Shown piece by piece: positions 8,916 to 16,772 of a DNA stretch of 64,000 nt. Source of the stretch: Phytohabitans houttuyneae (GTDB taxonomy: Bacteria > Actinomycetota > Actinomycetes > Mycobacteriales > Micromonosporaceae). The notes beneath the pieces are model-generated. The model saw only the letters and a program-made list of their open reading frames with translations, was not told where the DNA came from and ran no database searches. The DNA is taken from NCBI RefSeq assembly GCF_011764425.1, contig NZ_BLPF01000002.1:1860997-1924996 (forward strand), written 5' to 3'. Each line of letters starts with the position of its first letter. The first letter of the stretch is position 1. Both the position numbers and the translations under genes were made by a program.

Positions 8916-10508
8916 ATGGCGGGTTCATCGGGGCGGAGCCGGGTCGGTCCGCTCTCGCAGTGGAAGGCCACCCCGGCGGGCGAGACCGTCGAGGAGCCGG
9001 TGGGGCAGGTGCTGGCCCGCCAGGTCGCGGCCGGCCCGGACCGGCCGGCGCTGTACTGGCCGGAGGCCGGCGCTCTGGCCAGCATGACGTACGCGGAGCT
9101 CGGCGAGGCGGCGCACCGGCTCGGCCGCGCGATGGCCGGGCAGGCCAGGCCCGGCGAGCGGGTCGCGGTCTGGTCCCGCAACTCGGTGCCGTACGTGCTG
9201 CTGGAGTACGCCTCCGCGCTCGCCGGCCTGGTGTTCGTACCCTTCAACACCGCCTGGACCGACGCCGAGGCCGCGCACGCCGTGCGCCTCACCCGCCCGG
9301 CCCTGCTGTTCGCCGGACCGTCGTACGCCGGCGACAGCCTCGCACCGCGCGCCGGCGCGCTGGACGGCGGCACCCCGGTCGTGGACATCGAGGCGCTGGA
9401 GCAATGGGCCGCCACCGCCGCGCCGGGCGAGCTTCCCGAGGTGGCGCCCGACCAACCGTTCCTGATCCAGTTCACCTCGGGCACGACGGGCCGTTCCAAG
9501 GGCGCGGTCATCTCCCACCGCGCCGCCCTCAACGGCGCCCTGCAGCGAAACCGGCACGACGTGATCGGCGACGACGACGTCTGGCTGAACCCGGTGCCCT
9601 ACCACCACATCGGCGGCTCCTGCTTCGTGATCCTCGGCGGCGTGCTCGACGGCGGCGCCTTCGTGGTCATGCAGCGGTGGGACCCGGCCGAGGTGCTGCG
9701 CCTGCTCGGCCTCGGCGTCATCAACCGCATCGGCGGGGTACCCACGATGCTCGTCGACATCCTCGCCAAGCTCGGCGACGCCGCGCGGGACGCCGGCCTG
9801 CGGTCGGTCGCGCTCGGCGGCGCCACGGTCACCCAGCCGCTGGTCGACCTCGTCGGCAAGGCGCTCGGCGTGCCGGTGCTCATCGGGTACGGGCAGTCGG
9901 AGTGCCCGCTGATCACCTCGACGCACATCGCCGACGACCCCGCGACGATCGGCGGCACCCTCGGCCGCCCGCTGCCGGCCGCCGACATCCGCATCGCCGA
10001 CCCCGAGTCCGGCGCGGTGCTGCCGGTCGGCACGCCCGGCGAGATCCTCGTGCGCGCGCCCTACATGATGAGCGGCTACTGGGACATGCCGGAGCAGACG
10101 GCGGCCACGATCACGCCGGACGGGTACCTGCGCACTGGCGACCTCGGCGAGATGGACGGGTCCGGGTTCCTGACCTTCCGCGGCCGCTCGCGCGACGTCA
10201 TCATCCGCGGCGGCGAGAACGTGTACCCGGCCGAGGTCGAGGAGATCCTGCTCGAACACCCCGGCGTGGCCGGCGCGGTGCTCGTCGGTGTCGAGGACGC
10301 CCGGCTCGGCGAGCGGGTGGCCGGCGTGGTGGTGCGCCAGCCGGGCAGCGAGGTGAGCGGCGCGGAGCTGGCCGCCTTCCTCGCCGGCCGGGTCGCCAAG
10401 TACAAGATCCCGGTGGCCTGGCGGTTTGTGGAGTCCTTCCCGATGACCGCGTCCGGCAAGGTGCGCCGCTTCGTGGTGCGCGACGAGACGAACGAGGAGC
10501 TGCGGTGA
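8916..10508 (+). CDS. Acyl-CoA synthetase (AMP-forming), paralogue of the 27711 ligase
   Basis: This 530-residue ANL ligase has the P-loop FTSGTTGRSKGAV, the YGQSE adenylate motif, RTGDLGEMD, the hinge RDVIIRGGENVYPAEVEE and the C-terminal catalytic Lys in PMTASGKVRR. ATG 8916 is chosen because AGGAGG (8901-8906) lies 9 bases before it; longer in-frame starts would run through the operators. It closely resembles the ligase at 27711 (shared PFNTAWTDAE and NPVPYHHIGGSCFVILGG segments), so the two arose by duplication. It is followed with 4-base overlap by an enoyl-CoA hydratase. Substrate unknown; a medium or ring-bearing acid is plausible. Confidence 0.92.
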   Translation: MAGSSGRSRVGPLSQWKATPAGETVEEPVGQVLARQVAAGPDRPALYWPEAGALASMTYAELGEAAHRLGRAMAGQARPGERVAVWSRNSVPYVLLEYASALAGLVFVPFNTAWTDAEAAHAVRLTRPALLFAGPSYAGDSLAPRAGALDGGTPVVDIEALEQWAATAAPGELPEVAPDQPFLIQFTSGTTGRSKGAVISHRAALNGALQRNRHDVIGDDDVWLNPVPYHHIGGSCFVILGGVLDGGAFVVMQRWDPAEVLRLLGLGVINRIGGVPTMLVDILAKLGDAARDAGLRSVALGGATVTQPLVDLVGKALGVPVLIGYGQSECPLITSTHIADDPATIGGTLGRPLPAADIRIADPESGAVLPVGTPGEILVRAPYMMSGYWDMPEQTAATITPDGYLRTGDLGEMDGSGFLTFRGRSRDVIIRGGENVYPAEVEEILLEHPGVAGAVLVGVEDARLGERVAGVVVRQPGSEVSGAELAAFLAGRVAKYKIPVAWRFVESFPMTASGKVRRFVVRDETNEELR

Positions 10509-11461
10509 GCGACCTTCTGGCGGAGCGGCACGGCGGCGTGCTGCTGCTGCGGTTCAACCGCCCCGAGCGGCACAACGCGATCGGCGGCACGCTGCTGCGC
10601 GAGCTGGCCGAGGCGTTCGACGAGGCGGGGCGGGACGACAGCGTCCGGGTCGTGGTGACCACCGGGGTCGGTGACAGCTACTCGGTCGGCGCCGACGCGG
10701 CCGTCCTCGCCCCCAGGGCTGGCGGGATCCGGTCCGAGGAGCGAAGCGACGAGGCCGGATGGCGCCAGCCTCTCGGAGCGCCCAGCGAGCGAAGCGAGCG
10801 CGACCAGCGGAGCCCGGGGGACCGGCCGCCGGCCCGGGAGTTCCTCGCCAGCGAGGAGATCGGCGGCGAGAAGGGCCTGCCACCGTTGTCCCCGGGGCAG
10901 GTCAGCCTCGACGACCTCGGCAACGCCGGCCGCTGGACGCTGCGGATGTGGGAGCTGGACAAGCCGACCATCGCCGCGGTGAACGGCGTCGCCGTCGGCG
11001 GCGGCTTCGGGATAGCGCTGCTGCACGACCTGCTCGTCGCGGGCACGTCCGCGCGGCTCGGCCCCGGCTTCGCGCCGATCGGCATCGCGCCGGAGATGGG
11101 CATCAGCCTCCTGCTGCCGCACGTGGTGGGCGCGCAGCGGGCCGCCGAGCTGCTCTACAGCGGCCGCCTGGTCGGCGCCGCGGAAGCCCGGGACCTCGGC
11201 CTCGTCGTCGAGACGGTCGACGACCACCTGCTGCTGGAACACGCGCTGGAGCGCGCGGCGCGGATCGCCGCCATGCCGCCGCTGGGGACACGCGCGACCA
11301 AACGCCTGCTGCGCAAGGCGACCTACGCCGCGATGGCCGAGCAGCTGCGCGCCGAGTACACCGCCCAGGTCCTGCTCTTCGACCACCCGGACACCCTCGC
11401 GGCGATGGACCGGCTGGTGCGGCGGCTGCGCGCCAAGGCCGAGGCGTCCGGAGCCGGCTGA
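10505..11461 (+). CDS. Enoyl-CoA hydratase/isomerase with an in-frame palindromic-repeat insertion
   Basis: This 318-residue crotonase-family protein has the N-terminal RFNRPERHNAIG segment, the oxyanion-hole stretch AVNGVAVGGGFGIALLHD and the family C-terminal helices. Crotonases usually have about 260 residues; the extra length is an Arg/Ser/Glu-rich loop (about residues 71-105) encoded by a palindromic DNA element (10717-10770) and its flank. The insert follows the conserved YSVGADAAVL region, on the surface side of the acyl-CoA site, and keeps the frame. The protein would hydrate 2-enoyl-CoAs. GTG 10505 overlaps the ligase stop, and its own stop overlaps the next ATG. Whether the loop harms activity is unknown. 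Confidence 0.85.
   Translation: MSDLLAERHGGVLLLRFNRPERHNAIGGTLLRELAEAFDEAGRDDSVRVVVTTGVGDSYSVGADAAVLAPRAGGIRSEERSDEAGWRQPLGAPSERSERDQRSPGDRPPAREFLASEEIGGEKGLPPLSPGQVSLDDLGNAGRWTLRMWELDKPTIAAVNGVAVGGGFGIALLHDLLVAGTSARLGPGFAPIGIAPEMGISLLLPHVVGAQRAAELLYSGRLVGAAEARDLGLVVETVDDHLLLEHALERAARIAAMPPLGTRATKRLLRKATYAAMAEQLRAEYTAQVLLFDHPDTLAAMDRLVRRLRAKAEASGAG
10717..10770. repeat. Imperfect palindromic repeat element inserted inside a coding gene
   Basis: A left arm (10717-10732, starting GGCTGGCG) and a right arm (10755-10770, ending CGCCAGCC) are reverse complements at 14 of 16 positions, with a GAGCGAAGCGACGAG-type centre. Just downstream (10784-10801) comes GCGAGCGAAGCGAGCGCG, itself strongly repetitive. 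The element is translated in frame inside the enoyl-CoA hydratase as a low-complexity RSEERSDE/SERSER segment. It looks like a mobile small palindromic repeat of the kind scattered through some actinomycete genomes (inference). Confidence 0.6.
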
Positions 11462-12273
11462 TGGGCGGCGAGGTCACCATCCGGGTACGGGCGGCCGGGC
11501 TGTCGCACCTGACGCTCAGCCGCGGCCGCGCCGAGCCGCCGCTGGTGCCCGGCGCGGAGGTGGCCGGCACCGTGCTCGCCGCGCCGAGGGAAAGCGGCTT
11601 CGCCGCCGGCGACCGGGTGCTCGCGCTCTGCCGCCGCGGCGGGCTCGCCGAGGTGGCGGTCGCGGACACCGAGGACACGTTCGCGCTGCCGGCGGCGCTC
11701 AGCTTCGAGCGCGGCGCCGCGGTCCTCGTGGACTACCTGACCGCGCACTTCGCCGTCGTCGAGCGCGGCGGGCTGGCGGTCGGCGAGTCGGTGCTCGTGC
11801 GTGGCGCCGAGCGCGGCGCCGGCATCGCCACGGTGCAGGTGGCCCGCGCGTTCGGTGCCGGGCGGGTGGCCGCCGTGGAGGGCGGCGAGGACTTCCGCGC
11901 GGCGGTGCGCGCGGGCGGGCTGATCGACCTGGCCGTGGACCTGGTGGGCGGCGACAGTTTCGTGGACGTGCTGCGCTGCCTGGGCCCCGAGGGGCGGGCG
12001 GTGGCGGTACCGGCCGCCGGCGCCGATCCGGCCGGCTTCCGGGTCAACCGGCTGCTGCTGAACAACATCGACGTCGTCGCCGCGGACTGGGCCGGCTGGG
12101 CGCTGGGCGGGTCCGGGCGCCTGGCGAACGCGTGGGCGGAGCTCGCGCCGCACCTGAACCGCGGCGCGCTGGACCCGGTCGTGGAACGCGTGCACGGCCT
12201 CGAGCGCCTCCCGCACGCCCTCGCCGCCTTCGCGGAGGGGACCGCGCGCGGCAAGCTCGTCGTCCGCCTCTGA
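11461..12273 (+). CDS. Quinone oxidoreductase-like MDR protein, short form
   Basis: This 270-residue protein is a medium-chain dehydrogenase/reductase related to NADPH:quinone oxidoreductase: GroES-like N-terminal half (VPGAEVAGTV, FAAGDRVLAL), then a Rossmann region with VLVRGAERGAGIATVQVARAFGA and VDLVGGDSF. It is about 50 residues shorter than usual, with a trimmed N-terminus (no upstream start fits, as ATG 11461 overlaps the hydratase stop) and a modified nucleotide loop (AERGAG for the usual GASGGVG). Cofactor binding may therefore be altered. It is the last gene of the operon from 8916 and resembles the frameshifted gene at 6620-7587. Confidence 0.78.
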   Translation: MGGEVTIRVRAAGLSHLTLSRGRAEPPLVPGAEVAGTVLAAPRESGFAAGDRVLALCRRGGLAEVAVADTEDTFALPAALSFERGAAVLVDYLTAHFAVVERGGLAVGESVLVRGAERGAGIATVQVARAFGAGRVAAVEGGEDFRAAVRAGGLIDLAVDLVGGDSFVDVLRCLGPEGRAVAVPAAGADPAGFRVNRLLLNNIDVVAADWAGWALGGSGRLANAWAELAPHLNRGALDPVVERVHGLERLPHALAAFAEGTARGKLVVRL

Positions 12274-12279
12274 GAATAA

Positions 12280-12295
12280 CCGACCGCTTGGTTGG
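12280..12295. promoter_or_regulatory. TetR-type operator site 3
   Basis: CCGACCGCTTGGTTGG matches the cluster-wide pattern and starts 7 bp after the stop of the oxidoreductase gene, in the promoter region of the ligase gene at 12357. Confidence 0.6.
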
Positions 12296-12327
12296 TTGTT
12301 GGGCGCTCGGAGGGTGGTCTATCGTTA

Positions 12328-12343
12328 CCCACCATCTGGTTGG
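12328..12343. promoter_or_regulatory. TetR-type operator site 4
   Basis: CCCACCATCTGGTTGG is a weaker copy (left arm CCCACC) that ends 3 bases before the GGAGG ribosome-binding site of the gene at 12357. It lies 48 bp from site 3, so the two sites bracket the likely promoter. Confidence 0.5.
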
Positions 12344-12356
12344 GATGGAGGCTGGC

Positions 12357-13955
12357 GTGTCGATAGACAACCTGACGACGGTCGCGGGACACCTGCGGGC
12401 CCGGCTGGAAAAGGACCCCGAGCGCGACATCGCCGCGTGCGGTGGGCCGTGGCGTTCGGTCGGTACCGTGCACGACCGCGCGGCACGCCTCGCCGCCGGC
12501 CTGTACGAGAGCGGCGTGCGCCCCGGCGACCGGGTCGCGTCGATGATGCCCAACCGGGACGAGGCGGTGGACCTGTTCTTCGCCTGCGCGCTGCTCGGCG
12601 CGATCCAGGTGCCGCTGAACGTCTTCCTCAAAGGCGAGTTCCTGCGCTACCAGCTCGCCGACGCGGAGCCGGCGGTCGTCGTCGCCGACGCTGCCGCCCT
12701 GCCGCTGATGGCCGAGGCGGTCAAGGCGCCCGAGCTGTCCGGTGCCCGGCTCGTCGCGCTCGACCCGCTGGAGGAGTCGGACACCGGCGCGGTGCCGTTC
12801 GCGGACCTCCTCGTCGACCCGGTGCGGACCTGGCCGGACCCCGGACCCGACGACCTCGTCGCCGTGCTCTACACCTCCGGCACCACGGGCATGCCCAAGG
12901 GCTGCATGATCAACAACGGGTACTTCACGCACATGCCCAAAGCGCACATGATGCACGGCTGGTTCACCGCCGGCGACACGTCGATGTGCCCGCTGCCGCT
13001 GTACCACGGCTTCGCGCTCAGCGCCCTCATGGACGGGCTCGTGGCCGGCTGCCGGGTGGCGTTCGACCCGGTGTACAGCGCGTCGATGTTCCTGCGGCGG
13101 GCCCGCGAGATCGGCGCGACCCAGTTCTTCGGCGTCGGGGCGATGGCCGCGGCCCTGCTCGCCACGCCGCCGGCGCCCGACGACACCGAGCACGCCATCG
13201 AGCGGGCGATCTTCATCCCGCTCGCGCCGGCGGTCAAGCGGCAGTTCGAGGAGCGCTTCGGCACGCGGGCGATCTGCGAGGGGTACGGCCAGACCGAGGT
13301 GCTGCCCGCCACCATGGGCGACGGCACGTCGACCGGCCGCCCCGACCGGGCCAGTGCCGGGCGCGCCCTGCCGTGGCTGGACGTGCGCGTGGTGGACGAC
13401 GCCGACCGGGTGCTCCCGCAGGGGGAGACCGGCGAGGTCGTGGTCCGGCCGCTGGAGCCGTACTCGATGTTCGCGGGGTACTGGCGCAAGGACGCGGCCA
13501 CCCTCGACGCCTGGAAGAACCTGTGGCACCACACCGGAGACCTCGGCTTCTTCGACGGCGACGGCTCGCTCTACTTCGTCGACCGCAAGAAGGACGCGCT
13601 GCGCCGCCGCGGCGAGAACGTCTCCTCGGTCGAGCTGGAACTGGCCATCCTCAAGCACCCCGCGATCGCCGAGGTCGCCATCCACGCCGTGCCGGCCGGC
13701 GTGCGGGAGGACGAGATCAAGGCGTGCCTCGTCCTCGAACGCGGCGCGCGGCTCGAACCCGCCGAGCTGTTCGCCTACCTCCGGGAGAACCTGCCCTACT
13801 TCGCCGTCCCCCGGTACGTCGAGTTCCTCGACGAGCTGCCGAAGAACGCCGTCGCCCGGGTGCTCAAGCACAAGCTCCGCGACGGGTGGGACACCCCGGG
13901 CACCGTCGACTTCCAGGCACTCGGCCTCGTCATCGACCGCAGCGAGCGGCGGTGA
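12357..13955 (+). CDS. CaiC-like acyl-CoA synthetase
   Basis: This 532-residue AMP-forming ligase has P-loop LYTSGTTGMPKGCM, YGQTE, HHTGDLGFFD, the hinge FVDRKKDALRRRGENVSS and a C-terminal Lys in NAVARVLKHKLR. The RRRGENVSS and PLNVFLKGEFLRYQL segments resemble the carnitine/crotonobetaine-CoA ligase (CaiC) branch. GTG 12357 is chosen since GGAGG (12347-12351) precedes it by 5 bases. The closest relative in the window is the ligase at 15112; an alpha-methylacyl-CoA racemase-like gene lies between them, overlapping this stop by 4 bases. It activates an unknown acid, probably one with a methyl branch at C2 given the racemase. Confidence 0.9.
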   Translation: MSIDNLTTVAGHLRARLEKDPERDIAACGGPWRSVGTVHDRAARLAAGLYESGVRPGDRVASMMPNRDEAVDLFFACALLGAIQVPLNVFLKGEFLRYQLADAEPAVVVADAAALPLMAEAVKAPELSGARLVALDPLEESDTGAVPFADLLVDPVRTWPDPGPDDLVAVLYTSGTTGMPKGCMINNGYFTHMPKAHMMHGWFTAGDTSMCPLPLYHGFALSALMDGLVAGCRVAFDPVYSASMFLRRAREIGATQFFGVGAMAAALLATPPAPDDTEHAIERAIFIPLAPAVKRQFEERFGTRAICEGYGQTEVLPATMGDGTSTGRPDRASAGRALPWLDVRVVDDADRVLPQGETGEVVVRPLEPYSMFAGYWRKDAATLDAWKNLWHHTGDLGFFDGDGSLYFVDRKKDALRRRGENVSSVELELAILKHPAIAEVAIHAVPAGVREDEIKACLVLERGARLEPAELFAYLRENLPYFAVPRYVEFLDELPKNAVARVLKHKLRDGWDTPGTVDFQALGLVIDRSERR

Positions 13956-15100
13956 GCGCGCGCGGCGGCCCGCTGGCCGGGCTGAAAGTCGTCGAGCTGC
14001 AGGGCCTGGGACCGGGCCCGTTCTGCGCGATGCTGCTCAGCGACTTCGGCGCCGACGTCGTGCGGGTCGAGCGCACGCAGGCCGTCGCCGCCGCGGACGG
14101 GCCGCCACCACCGGACGTGCTCGCCCGGGGCCGCCGCTCGATCGGCGTCAACCTGAAGTCCCCCGACGGGGTCGAGGCGCTGCTGCGGCTCGTCGACCGG
14201 GCGGACGTGCTCATCGAGGGCTTCCGGCCGGGCGTCACCGAGCGGCTCGGCGCCGGGCCGGACACCTGCCTGGCCCGCAACCCCCGGCTGGTCTACGGCC
14301 GGGTCACCGGGTGGGGTCGCACCGGCCCGTACGCGCCGTACGCCGGGCACGACATCAACTACCTCGCCCTCTCCGGCGCGCTGTGGTCGATCGGCCGCGG
14401 CGGGGAGGCGCCGGTGGCGCCGCTGACGTACGTGGGTGACTTCGGCGGCGGCGGGATGCTGCTCACGATCGGGATCTGCGCCGCGCTCGCCGAGCGGGCC
14501 TCCTCCGGCCGCGGCCAGGTCGTGGACGCCGCGATGGTCGACGGCGCGGCGCTGCTCAACAGCTTCCTGTACGGCATGCGCGCGATGGGCATGTGGGGCC
14601 AGGAGCGCGGCCGCAACCTGCTGGACACCGGCGCCCCGTTCTACGACACGTACGAGACCGCCGACGGCGGGTGGATCGCGATCGGCGCGCTCGAGCCGCA
14701 GTTCTACCGCAACCTCGTCGGCGCGCTCGGCGTGCCGGACCTGCCGGCCACGCAGCCGGACCCCGCGGGCTGGCCCGCGCTGCGCGCGCGGTTCGCCGAG
14801 GTGTTCCGGACCAGGACGCGGGACGAGTGGTGTGCGGTGCTGGAGGCGGCCGAGGCGTGTTTCGCGCCGGTGCTCTCGCCGTGGGAGGCGCCCGAGCACC
14901 CGCACAACGCGGCCCGCGGGACGTTCGTGGCGCACGAAGGGCTCGTGCAGCCCGCGCCGGCGCCGCGCTTCAGCCGCACCCCCGCGCGGATCGCCGGGCC
15001 GGTGGCCCGGCCCGGCCAGCACACCGACGAGGTCCTCACCGAGTGGGGCTTCGCGCCCGACGAGATCGAGAAGCTGCGCGCCGGCGGTGGTGTCGCGTGA
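13952..15100 (+). CDS. Alpha-methylacyl-CoA racemase-like protein (CoA-transferase family III)
   Basis: This 382-residue CaiB/BaiF-fold protein starts with LAGLKVVELQGLGPGPFCAMLLSDFGADV-type sequence (quoted in part: GLGPGPFCAMLLSDFGADVV). It has the His of AGHDINYLALSG and the Asp of YVGDFGGGG, the pair used for proton transfer in alpha-methylacyl-CoA racemase. It lacks the class III transferase Asp context, so racemase is preferred over CoA-transferase. It would interconvert 2R- and 2S-methyl acyl-CoAs so that the branched side chain can enter beta-oxidation, as in sterol and isoprenoid breakdown. It is co-transcribed between two CaiC-like ligases. GTG start with 4-base overlap. Confidence 0.87.
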   Translation: MSARGGPLAGLKVVELQGLGPGPFCAMLLSDFGADVVRVERTQAVAAADGPPPPDVLARGRRSIGVNLKSPDGVEALLRLVDRADVLIEGFRPGVTERLGAGPDTCLARNPRLVYGRVTGWGRTGPYAPYAGHDINYLALSGALWSIGRGGEAPVAPLTYVGDFGGGGMLLTIGICAALAERASSGRGQVVDAAMVDGAALLNSFLYGMRAMGMWGQERGRNLLDTGAPFYDTYETADGGWIAIGALEPQFYRNLVGALGVPDLPATQPDPAGWPALRARFAEVFRTRTRDEWCAVLEAAEACFAPVLSPWEAPEHPHNAARGTFVAHEGLVQPAPAPRFSRTPARIAGPVARPGQHTDEVLTEWGFAPDEIEKLRAGGGVA

Positions 15101-15111
15101 AAGGAACCAGG

Positions 15112-16695
15112 ATGACCACTGTGGACGGTGTATTCCGGGAGCGGCTGGCGGCGGAGCCGGACACGCCGTTCGTCACCTGCGGCGGGCAGTGGCTCACCTT
15201 CGCGGAGCTGGACGAGCGCACCGACCGGCTGGCCACCGGCCTGTCCCGGCTCGGCGTGCGGCGCGGCGACCACATCGCCTCGATCATGCCCAACCGCATC
15301 GAGACCGTCGAGCTGCTGCTCGCCGTCGCGAAGCTGGGCGCCGTGCAGGTGCCGCTCAACTACTTCCTCAAGGGCGACTTCCTCGGGTACCAGCTCAGCG
15401 ACTGCGGCGCGAAGTATCTTATCGCCGACGGGCCCGGCTACGACGCGGCGGCCGGCCTGCTCGGCGGCACCTCGATCGCCGAGACGGTGCAGGTCGACGC
15501 CGGCGCGGGCGGCACGGTCGCCTACCCGGAGCTGTTCGCGGAGCGGTCCACGTTCGCGCCGGCCTCCCGGCCCAGCGACCTGCTGACCATCATGTACACC
15601 TCGGGCACCACGGCGGTCGCGAAGGGCTGCATGCTCAGCACCGGCTACTTCGTGGCCGTCGGCCGGGCGTACGGGATGCGCAACTGGGTGGTCCCCGGCG
15701 ACCGCGTGTACACCGGCTTCCCGATGTTCCACACCAGCGGGCAGATGGTCGCGTTCATGAGCGCGCTGGTCAACGGCGCGTCGATCGGCATCGCGCCGGA
15801 GTTCCACGCGTCGTCGTTCATGCGCGAGGCCGCCGACCTCGGCGCGACGATGCTGGTCGGCGTCGGCGTGATGGCCAACATGATCCTGGAGCAGCCGCCG
15901 CGCCCGGACGACGGCGCGCACCCCTTCCGGCTCGCCTCCTGGGTGCCGCTGCCCGAGGAGCGCCAGCGCGAGTTCGAGGAACGGTTCCACACCCCGGTCA
16001 TGTCCGAGGGGTACGGGCAGACCGAGTGCGTGCCGGTCACCAACAGCGACCCGTACGGCACCCGCGAGCGCTCGTCGTCGGGGCAGGTGTCGCCGCTGCT
16101 GGAGGCGCGGATCGTCGACGAGGACGACAACGAGGTGCCGGCCGGCGAGCCCGGCGAGATCGTCGTGCGGCCGAAGGTCGCCAACGCCATGTACAGCGGC
16201 TACTGGAACAAGCCCGACAGCTCTGTCGAGGCGTGGCGGAACCTGTGGCACCACACCGGTGACTTCGGGCGGATGGACGAGGACGGCATCATCACGTTCG
16301 TCGACCGCAAGAAGGACGTGCTGCGCCGGCGCGGCGAGAACGTCTCCTCGCTGGCCCTCGAAGCCGTCATCCGGCAGCACCCGGCCATCGCGGACGCGGC
16401 CGTGTGCGCGCTGCCCGCGACGATCGGTGACGACGACATCAAGGCGAGCGTGGTCCTCGAAGCGGGCGCGACCCTGACCGCCCACGAGTTCTTCGACTTC
16501 ATCCGCGACCGGGTGCCGTACTTCGCGGTCCCGCGCTACGTCGACGTGCGCGAGGCCTTGCCCGTCAACGCGCTGGGCCGGGTGATGAAGCACGTGCTGC
16601 GCGACGAGGGCGTCAAGGCCGGCACCTGGGACCTGGACGGCATGGGCCTCGTGGTACCGCGCGCGCAGCGGCGCGGCGTGTCCACGGCGAAGTGA
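15112..16695 (+). CDS. CaiC-like acyl-CoA synthetase, paralogue of the 12357 ligase
   Basis: This 527-residue ligase has P-loop MYTSGTTAVAKGCM (TAVAK instead of TGMPK, an unusual P-loop), YGQTECVP, HHTGDFGRMD, the hinge FVDRKKDVLRRRGENVSS and a C-terminal Lys in NALGRVMKHVLR. ATG 15112 follows AAAGGA by 6 bases; GTG 15097 overlapping the racemase stop is a possible longer start. Strong similarity to the 12357 ligase in the hinge and in VPLNYFLKGDFLGYQL indicates tandem duplication with an intervening racemase gene. The changed P-loop suggests different kinetics or substrate. It is the last gene before operator site 5. Confidence 0.9.
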   Translation: MTTVDGVFRERLAAEPDTPFVTCGGQWLTFAELDERTDRLATGLSRLGVRRGDHIASIMPNRIETVELLLAVAKLGAVQVPLNYFLKGDFLGYQLSDCGAKYLIADGPGYDAAAGLLGGTSIAETVQVDAGAGGTVAYPELFAERSTFAPASRPSDLLTIMYTSGTTAVAKGCMLSTGYFVAVGRAYGMRNWVVPGDRVYTGFPMFHTSGQMVAFMSALVNGASIGIAPEFHASSFMREAADLGATMLVGVGVMANMILEQPPRPDDGAHPFRLASWVPLPEERQREFEERFHTPVMSEGYGQTECVPVTNSDPYGTRERSSSGQVSPLLEARIVDEDDNEVPAGEPGEIVVRPKVANAMYSGYWNKPDSSVEAWRNLWHHTGDFGRMDEDGIITFVDRKKDVLRRRGENVSSLALEAVIRQHPAIADAAVCALPATIGDDDIKASVVLEAGATLTAHEFFDFIRDRVPYFAVPRYVDVREALPVNALGRVMKHVLRDEGVKAGTWDLDGMGLVVPRAQRRGVSTAK

Positions 16696-16704
16696 GACCC
16701 GTTA

Positions 16705-16720
16705 CCGACCAACCGGTTGA
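16705..16720. promoter_or_regulatory. TetR-type operator site 5
   Basis: CCGACCAACCGGTTGA lies 9 bp after the stop of the 15112 ligase and 52 bp before the acyl-CoA dehydrogenase start at 16773. It matches the pattern with one arm ending in A, and contains the perfect core CAACCGGTTG. Confidence 0.6.
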
Positions 16721-16772
16721 CTACGATCGGTGGCCGGCATAGCGTCGGAGTCGTGGATGGAGGTACCCGACC

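Noticed and set aside
11733-13871. Minus-strand open frame of 712 codons across the oxidoreductase and ligase genes
   Set aside because: It would cross operators and real gene ends, has no motifs, and is explained by high GC content.
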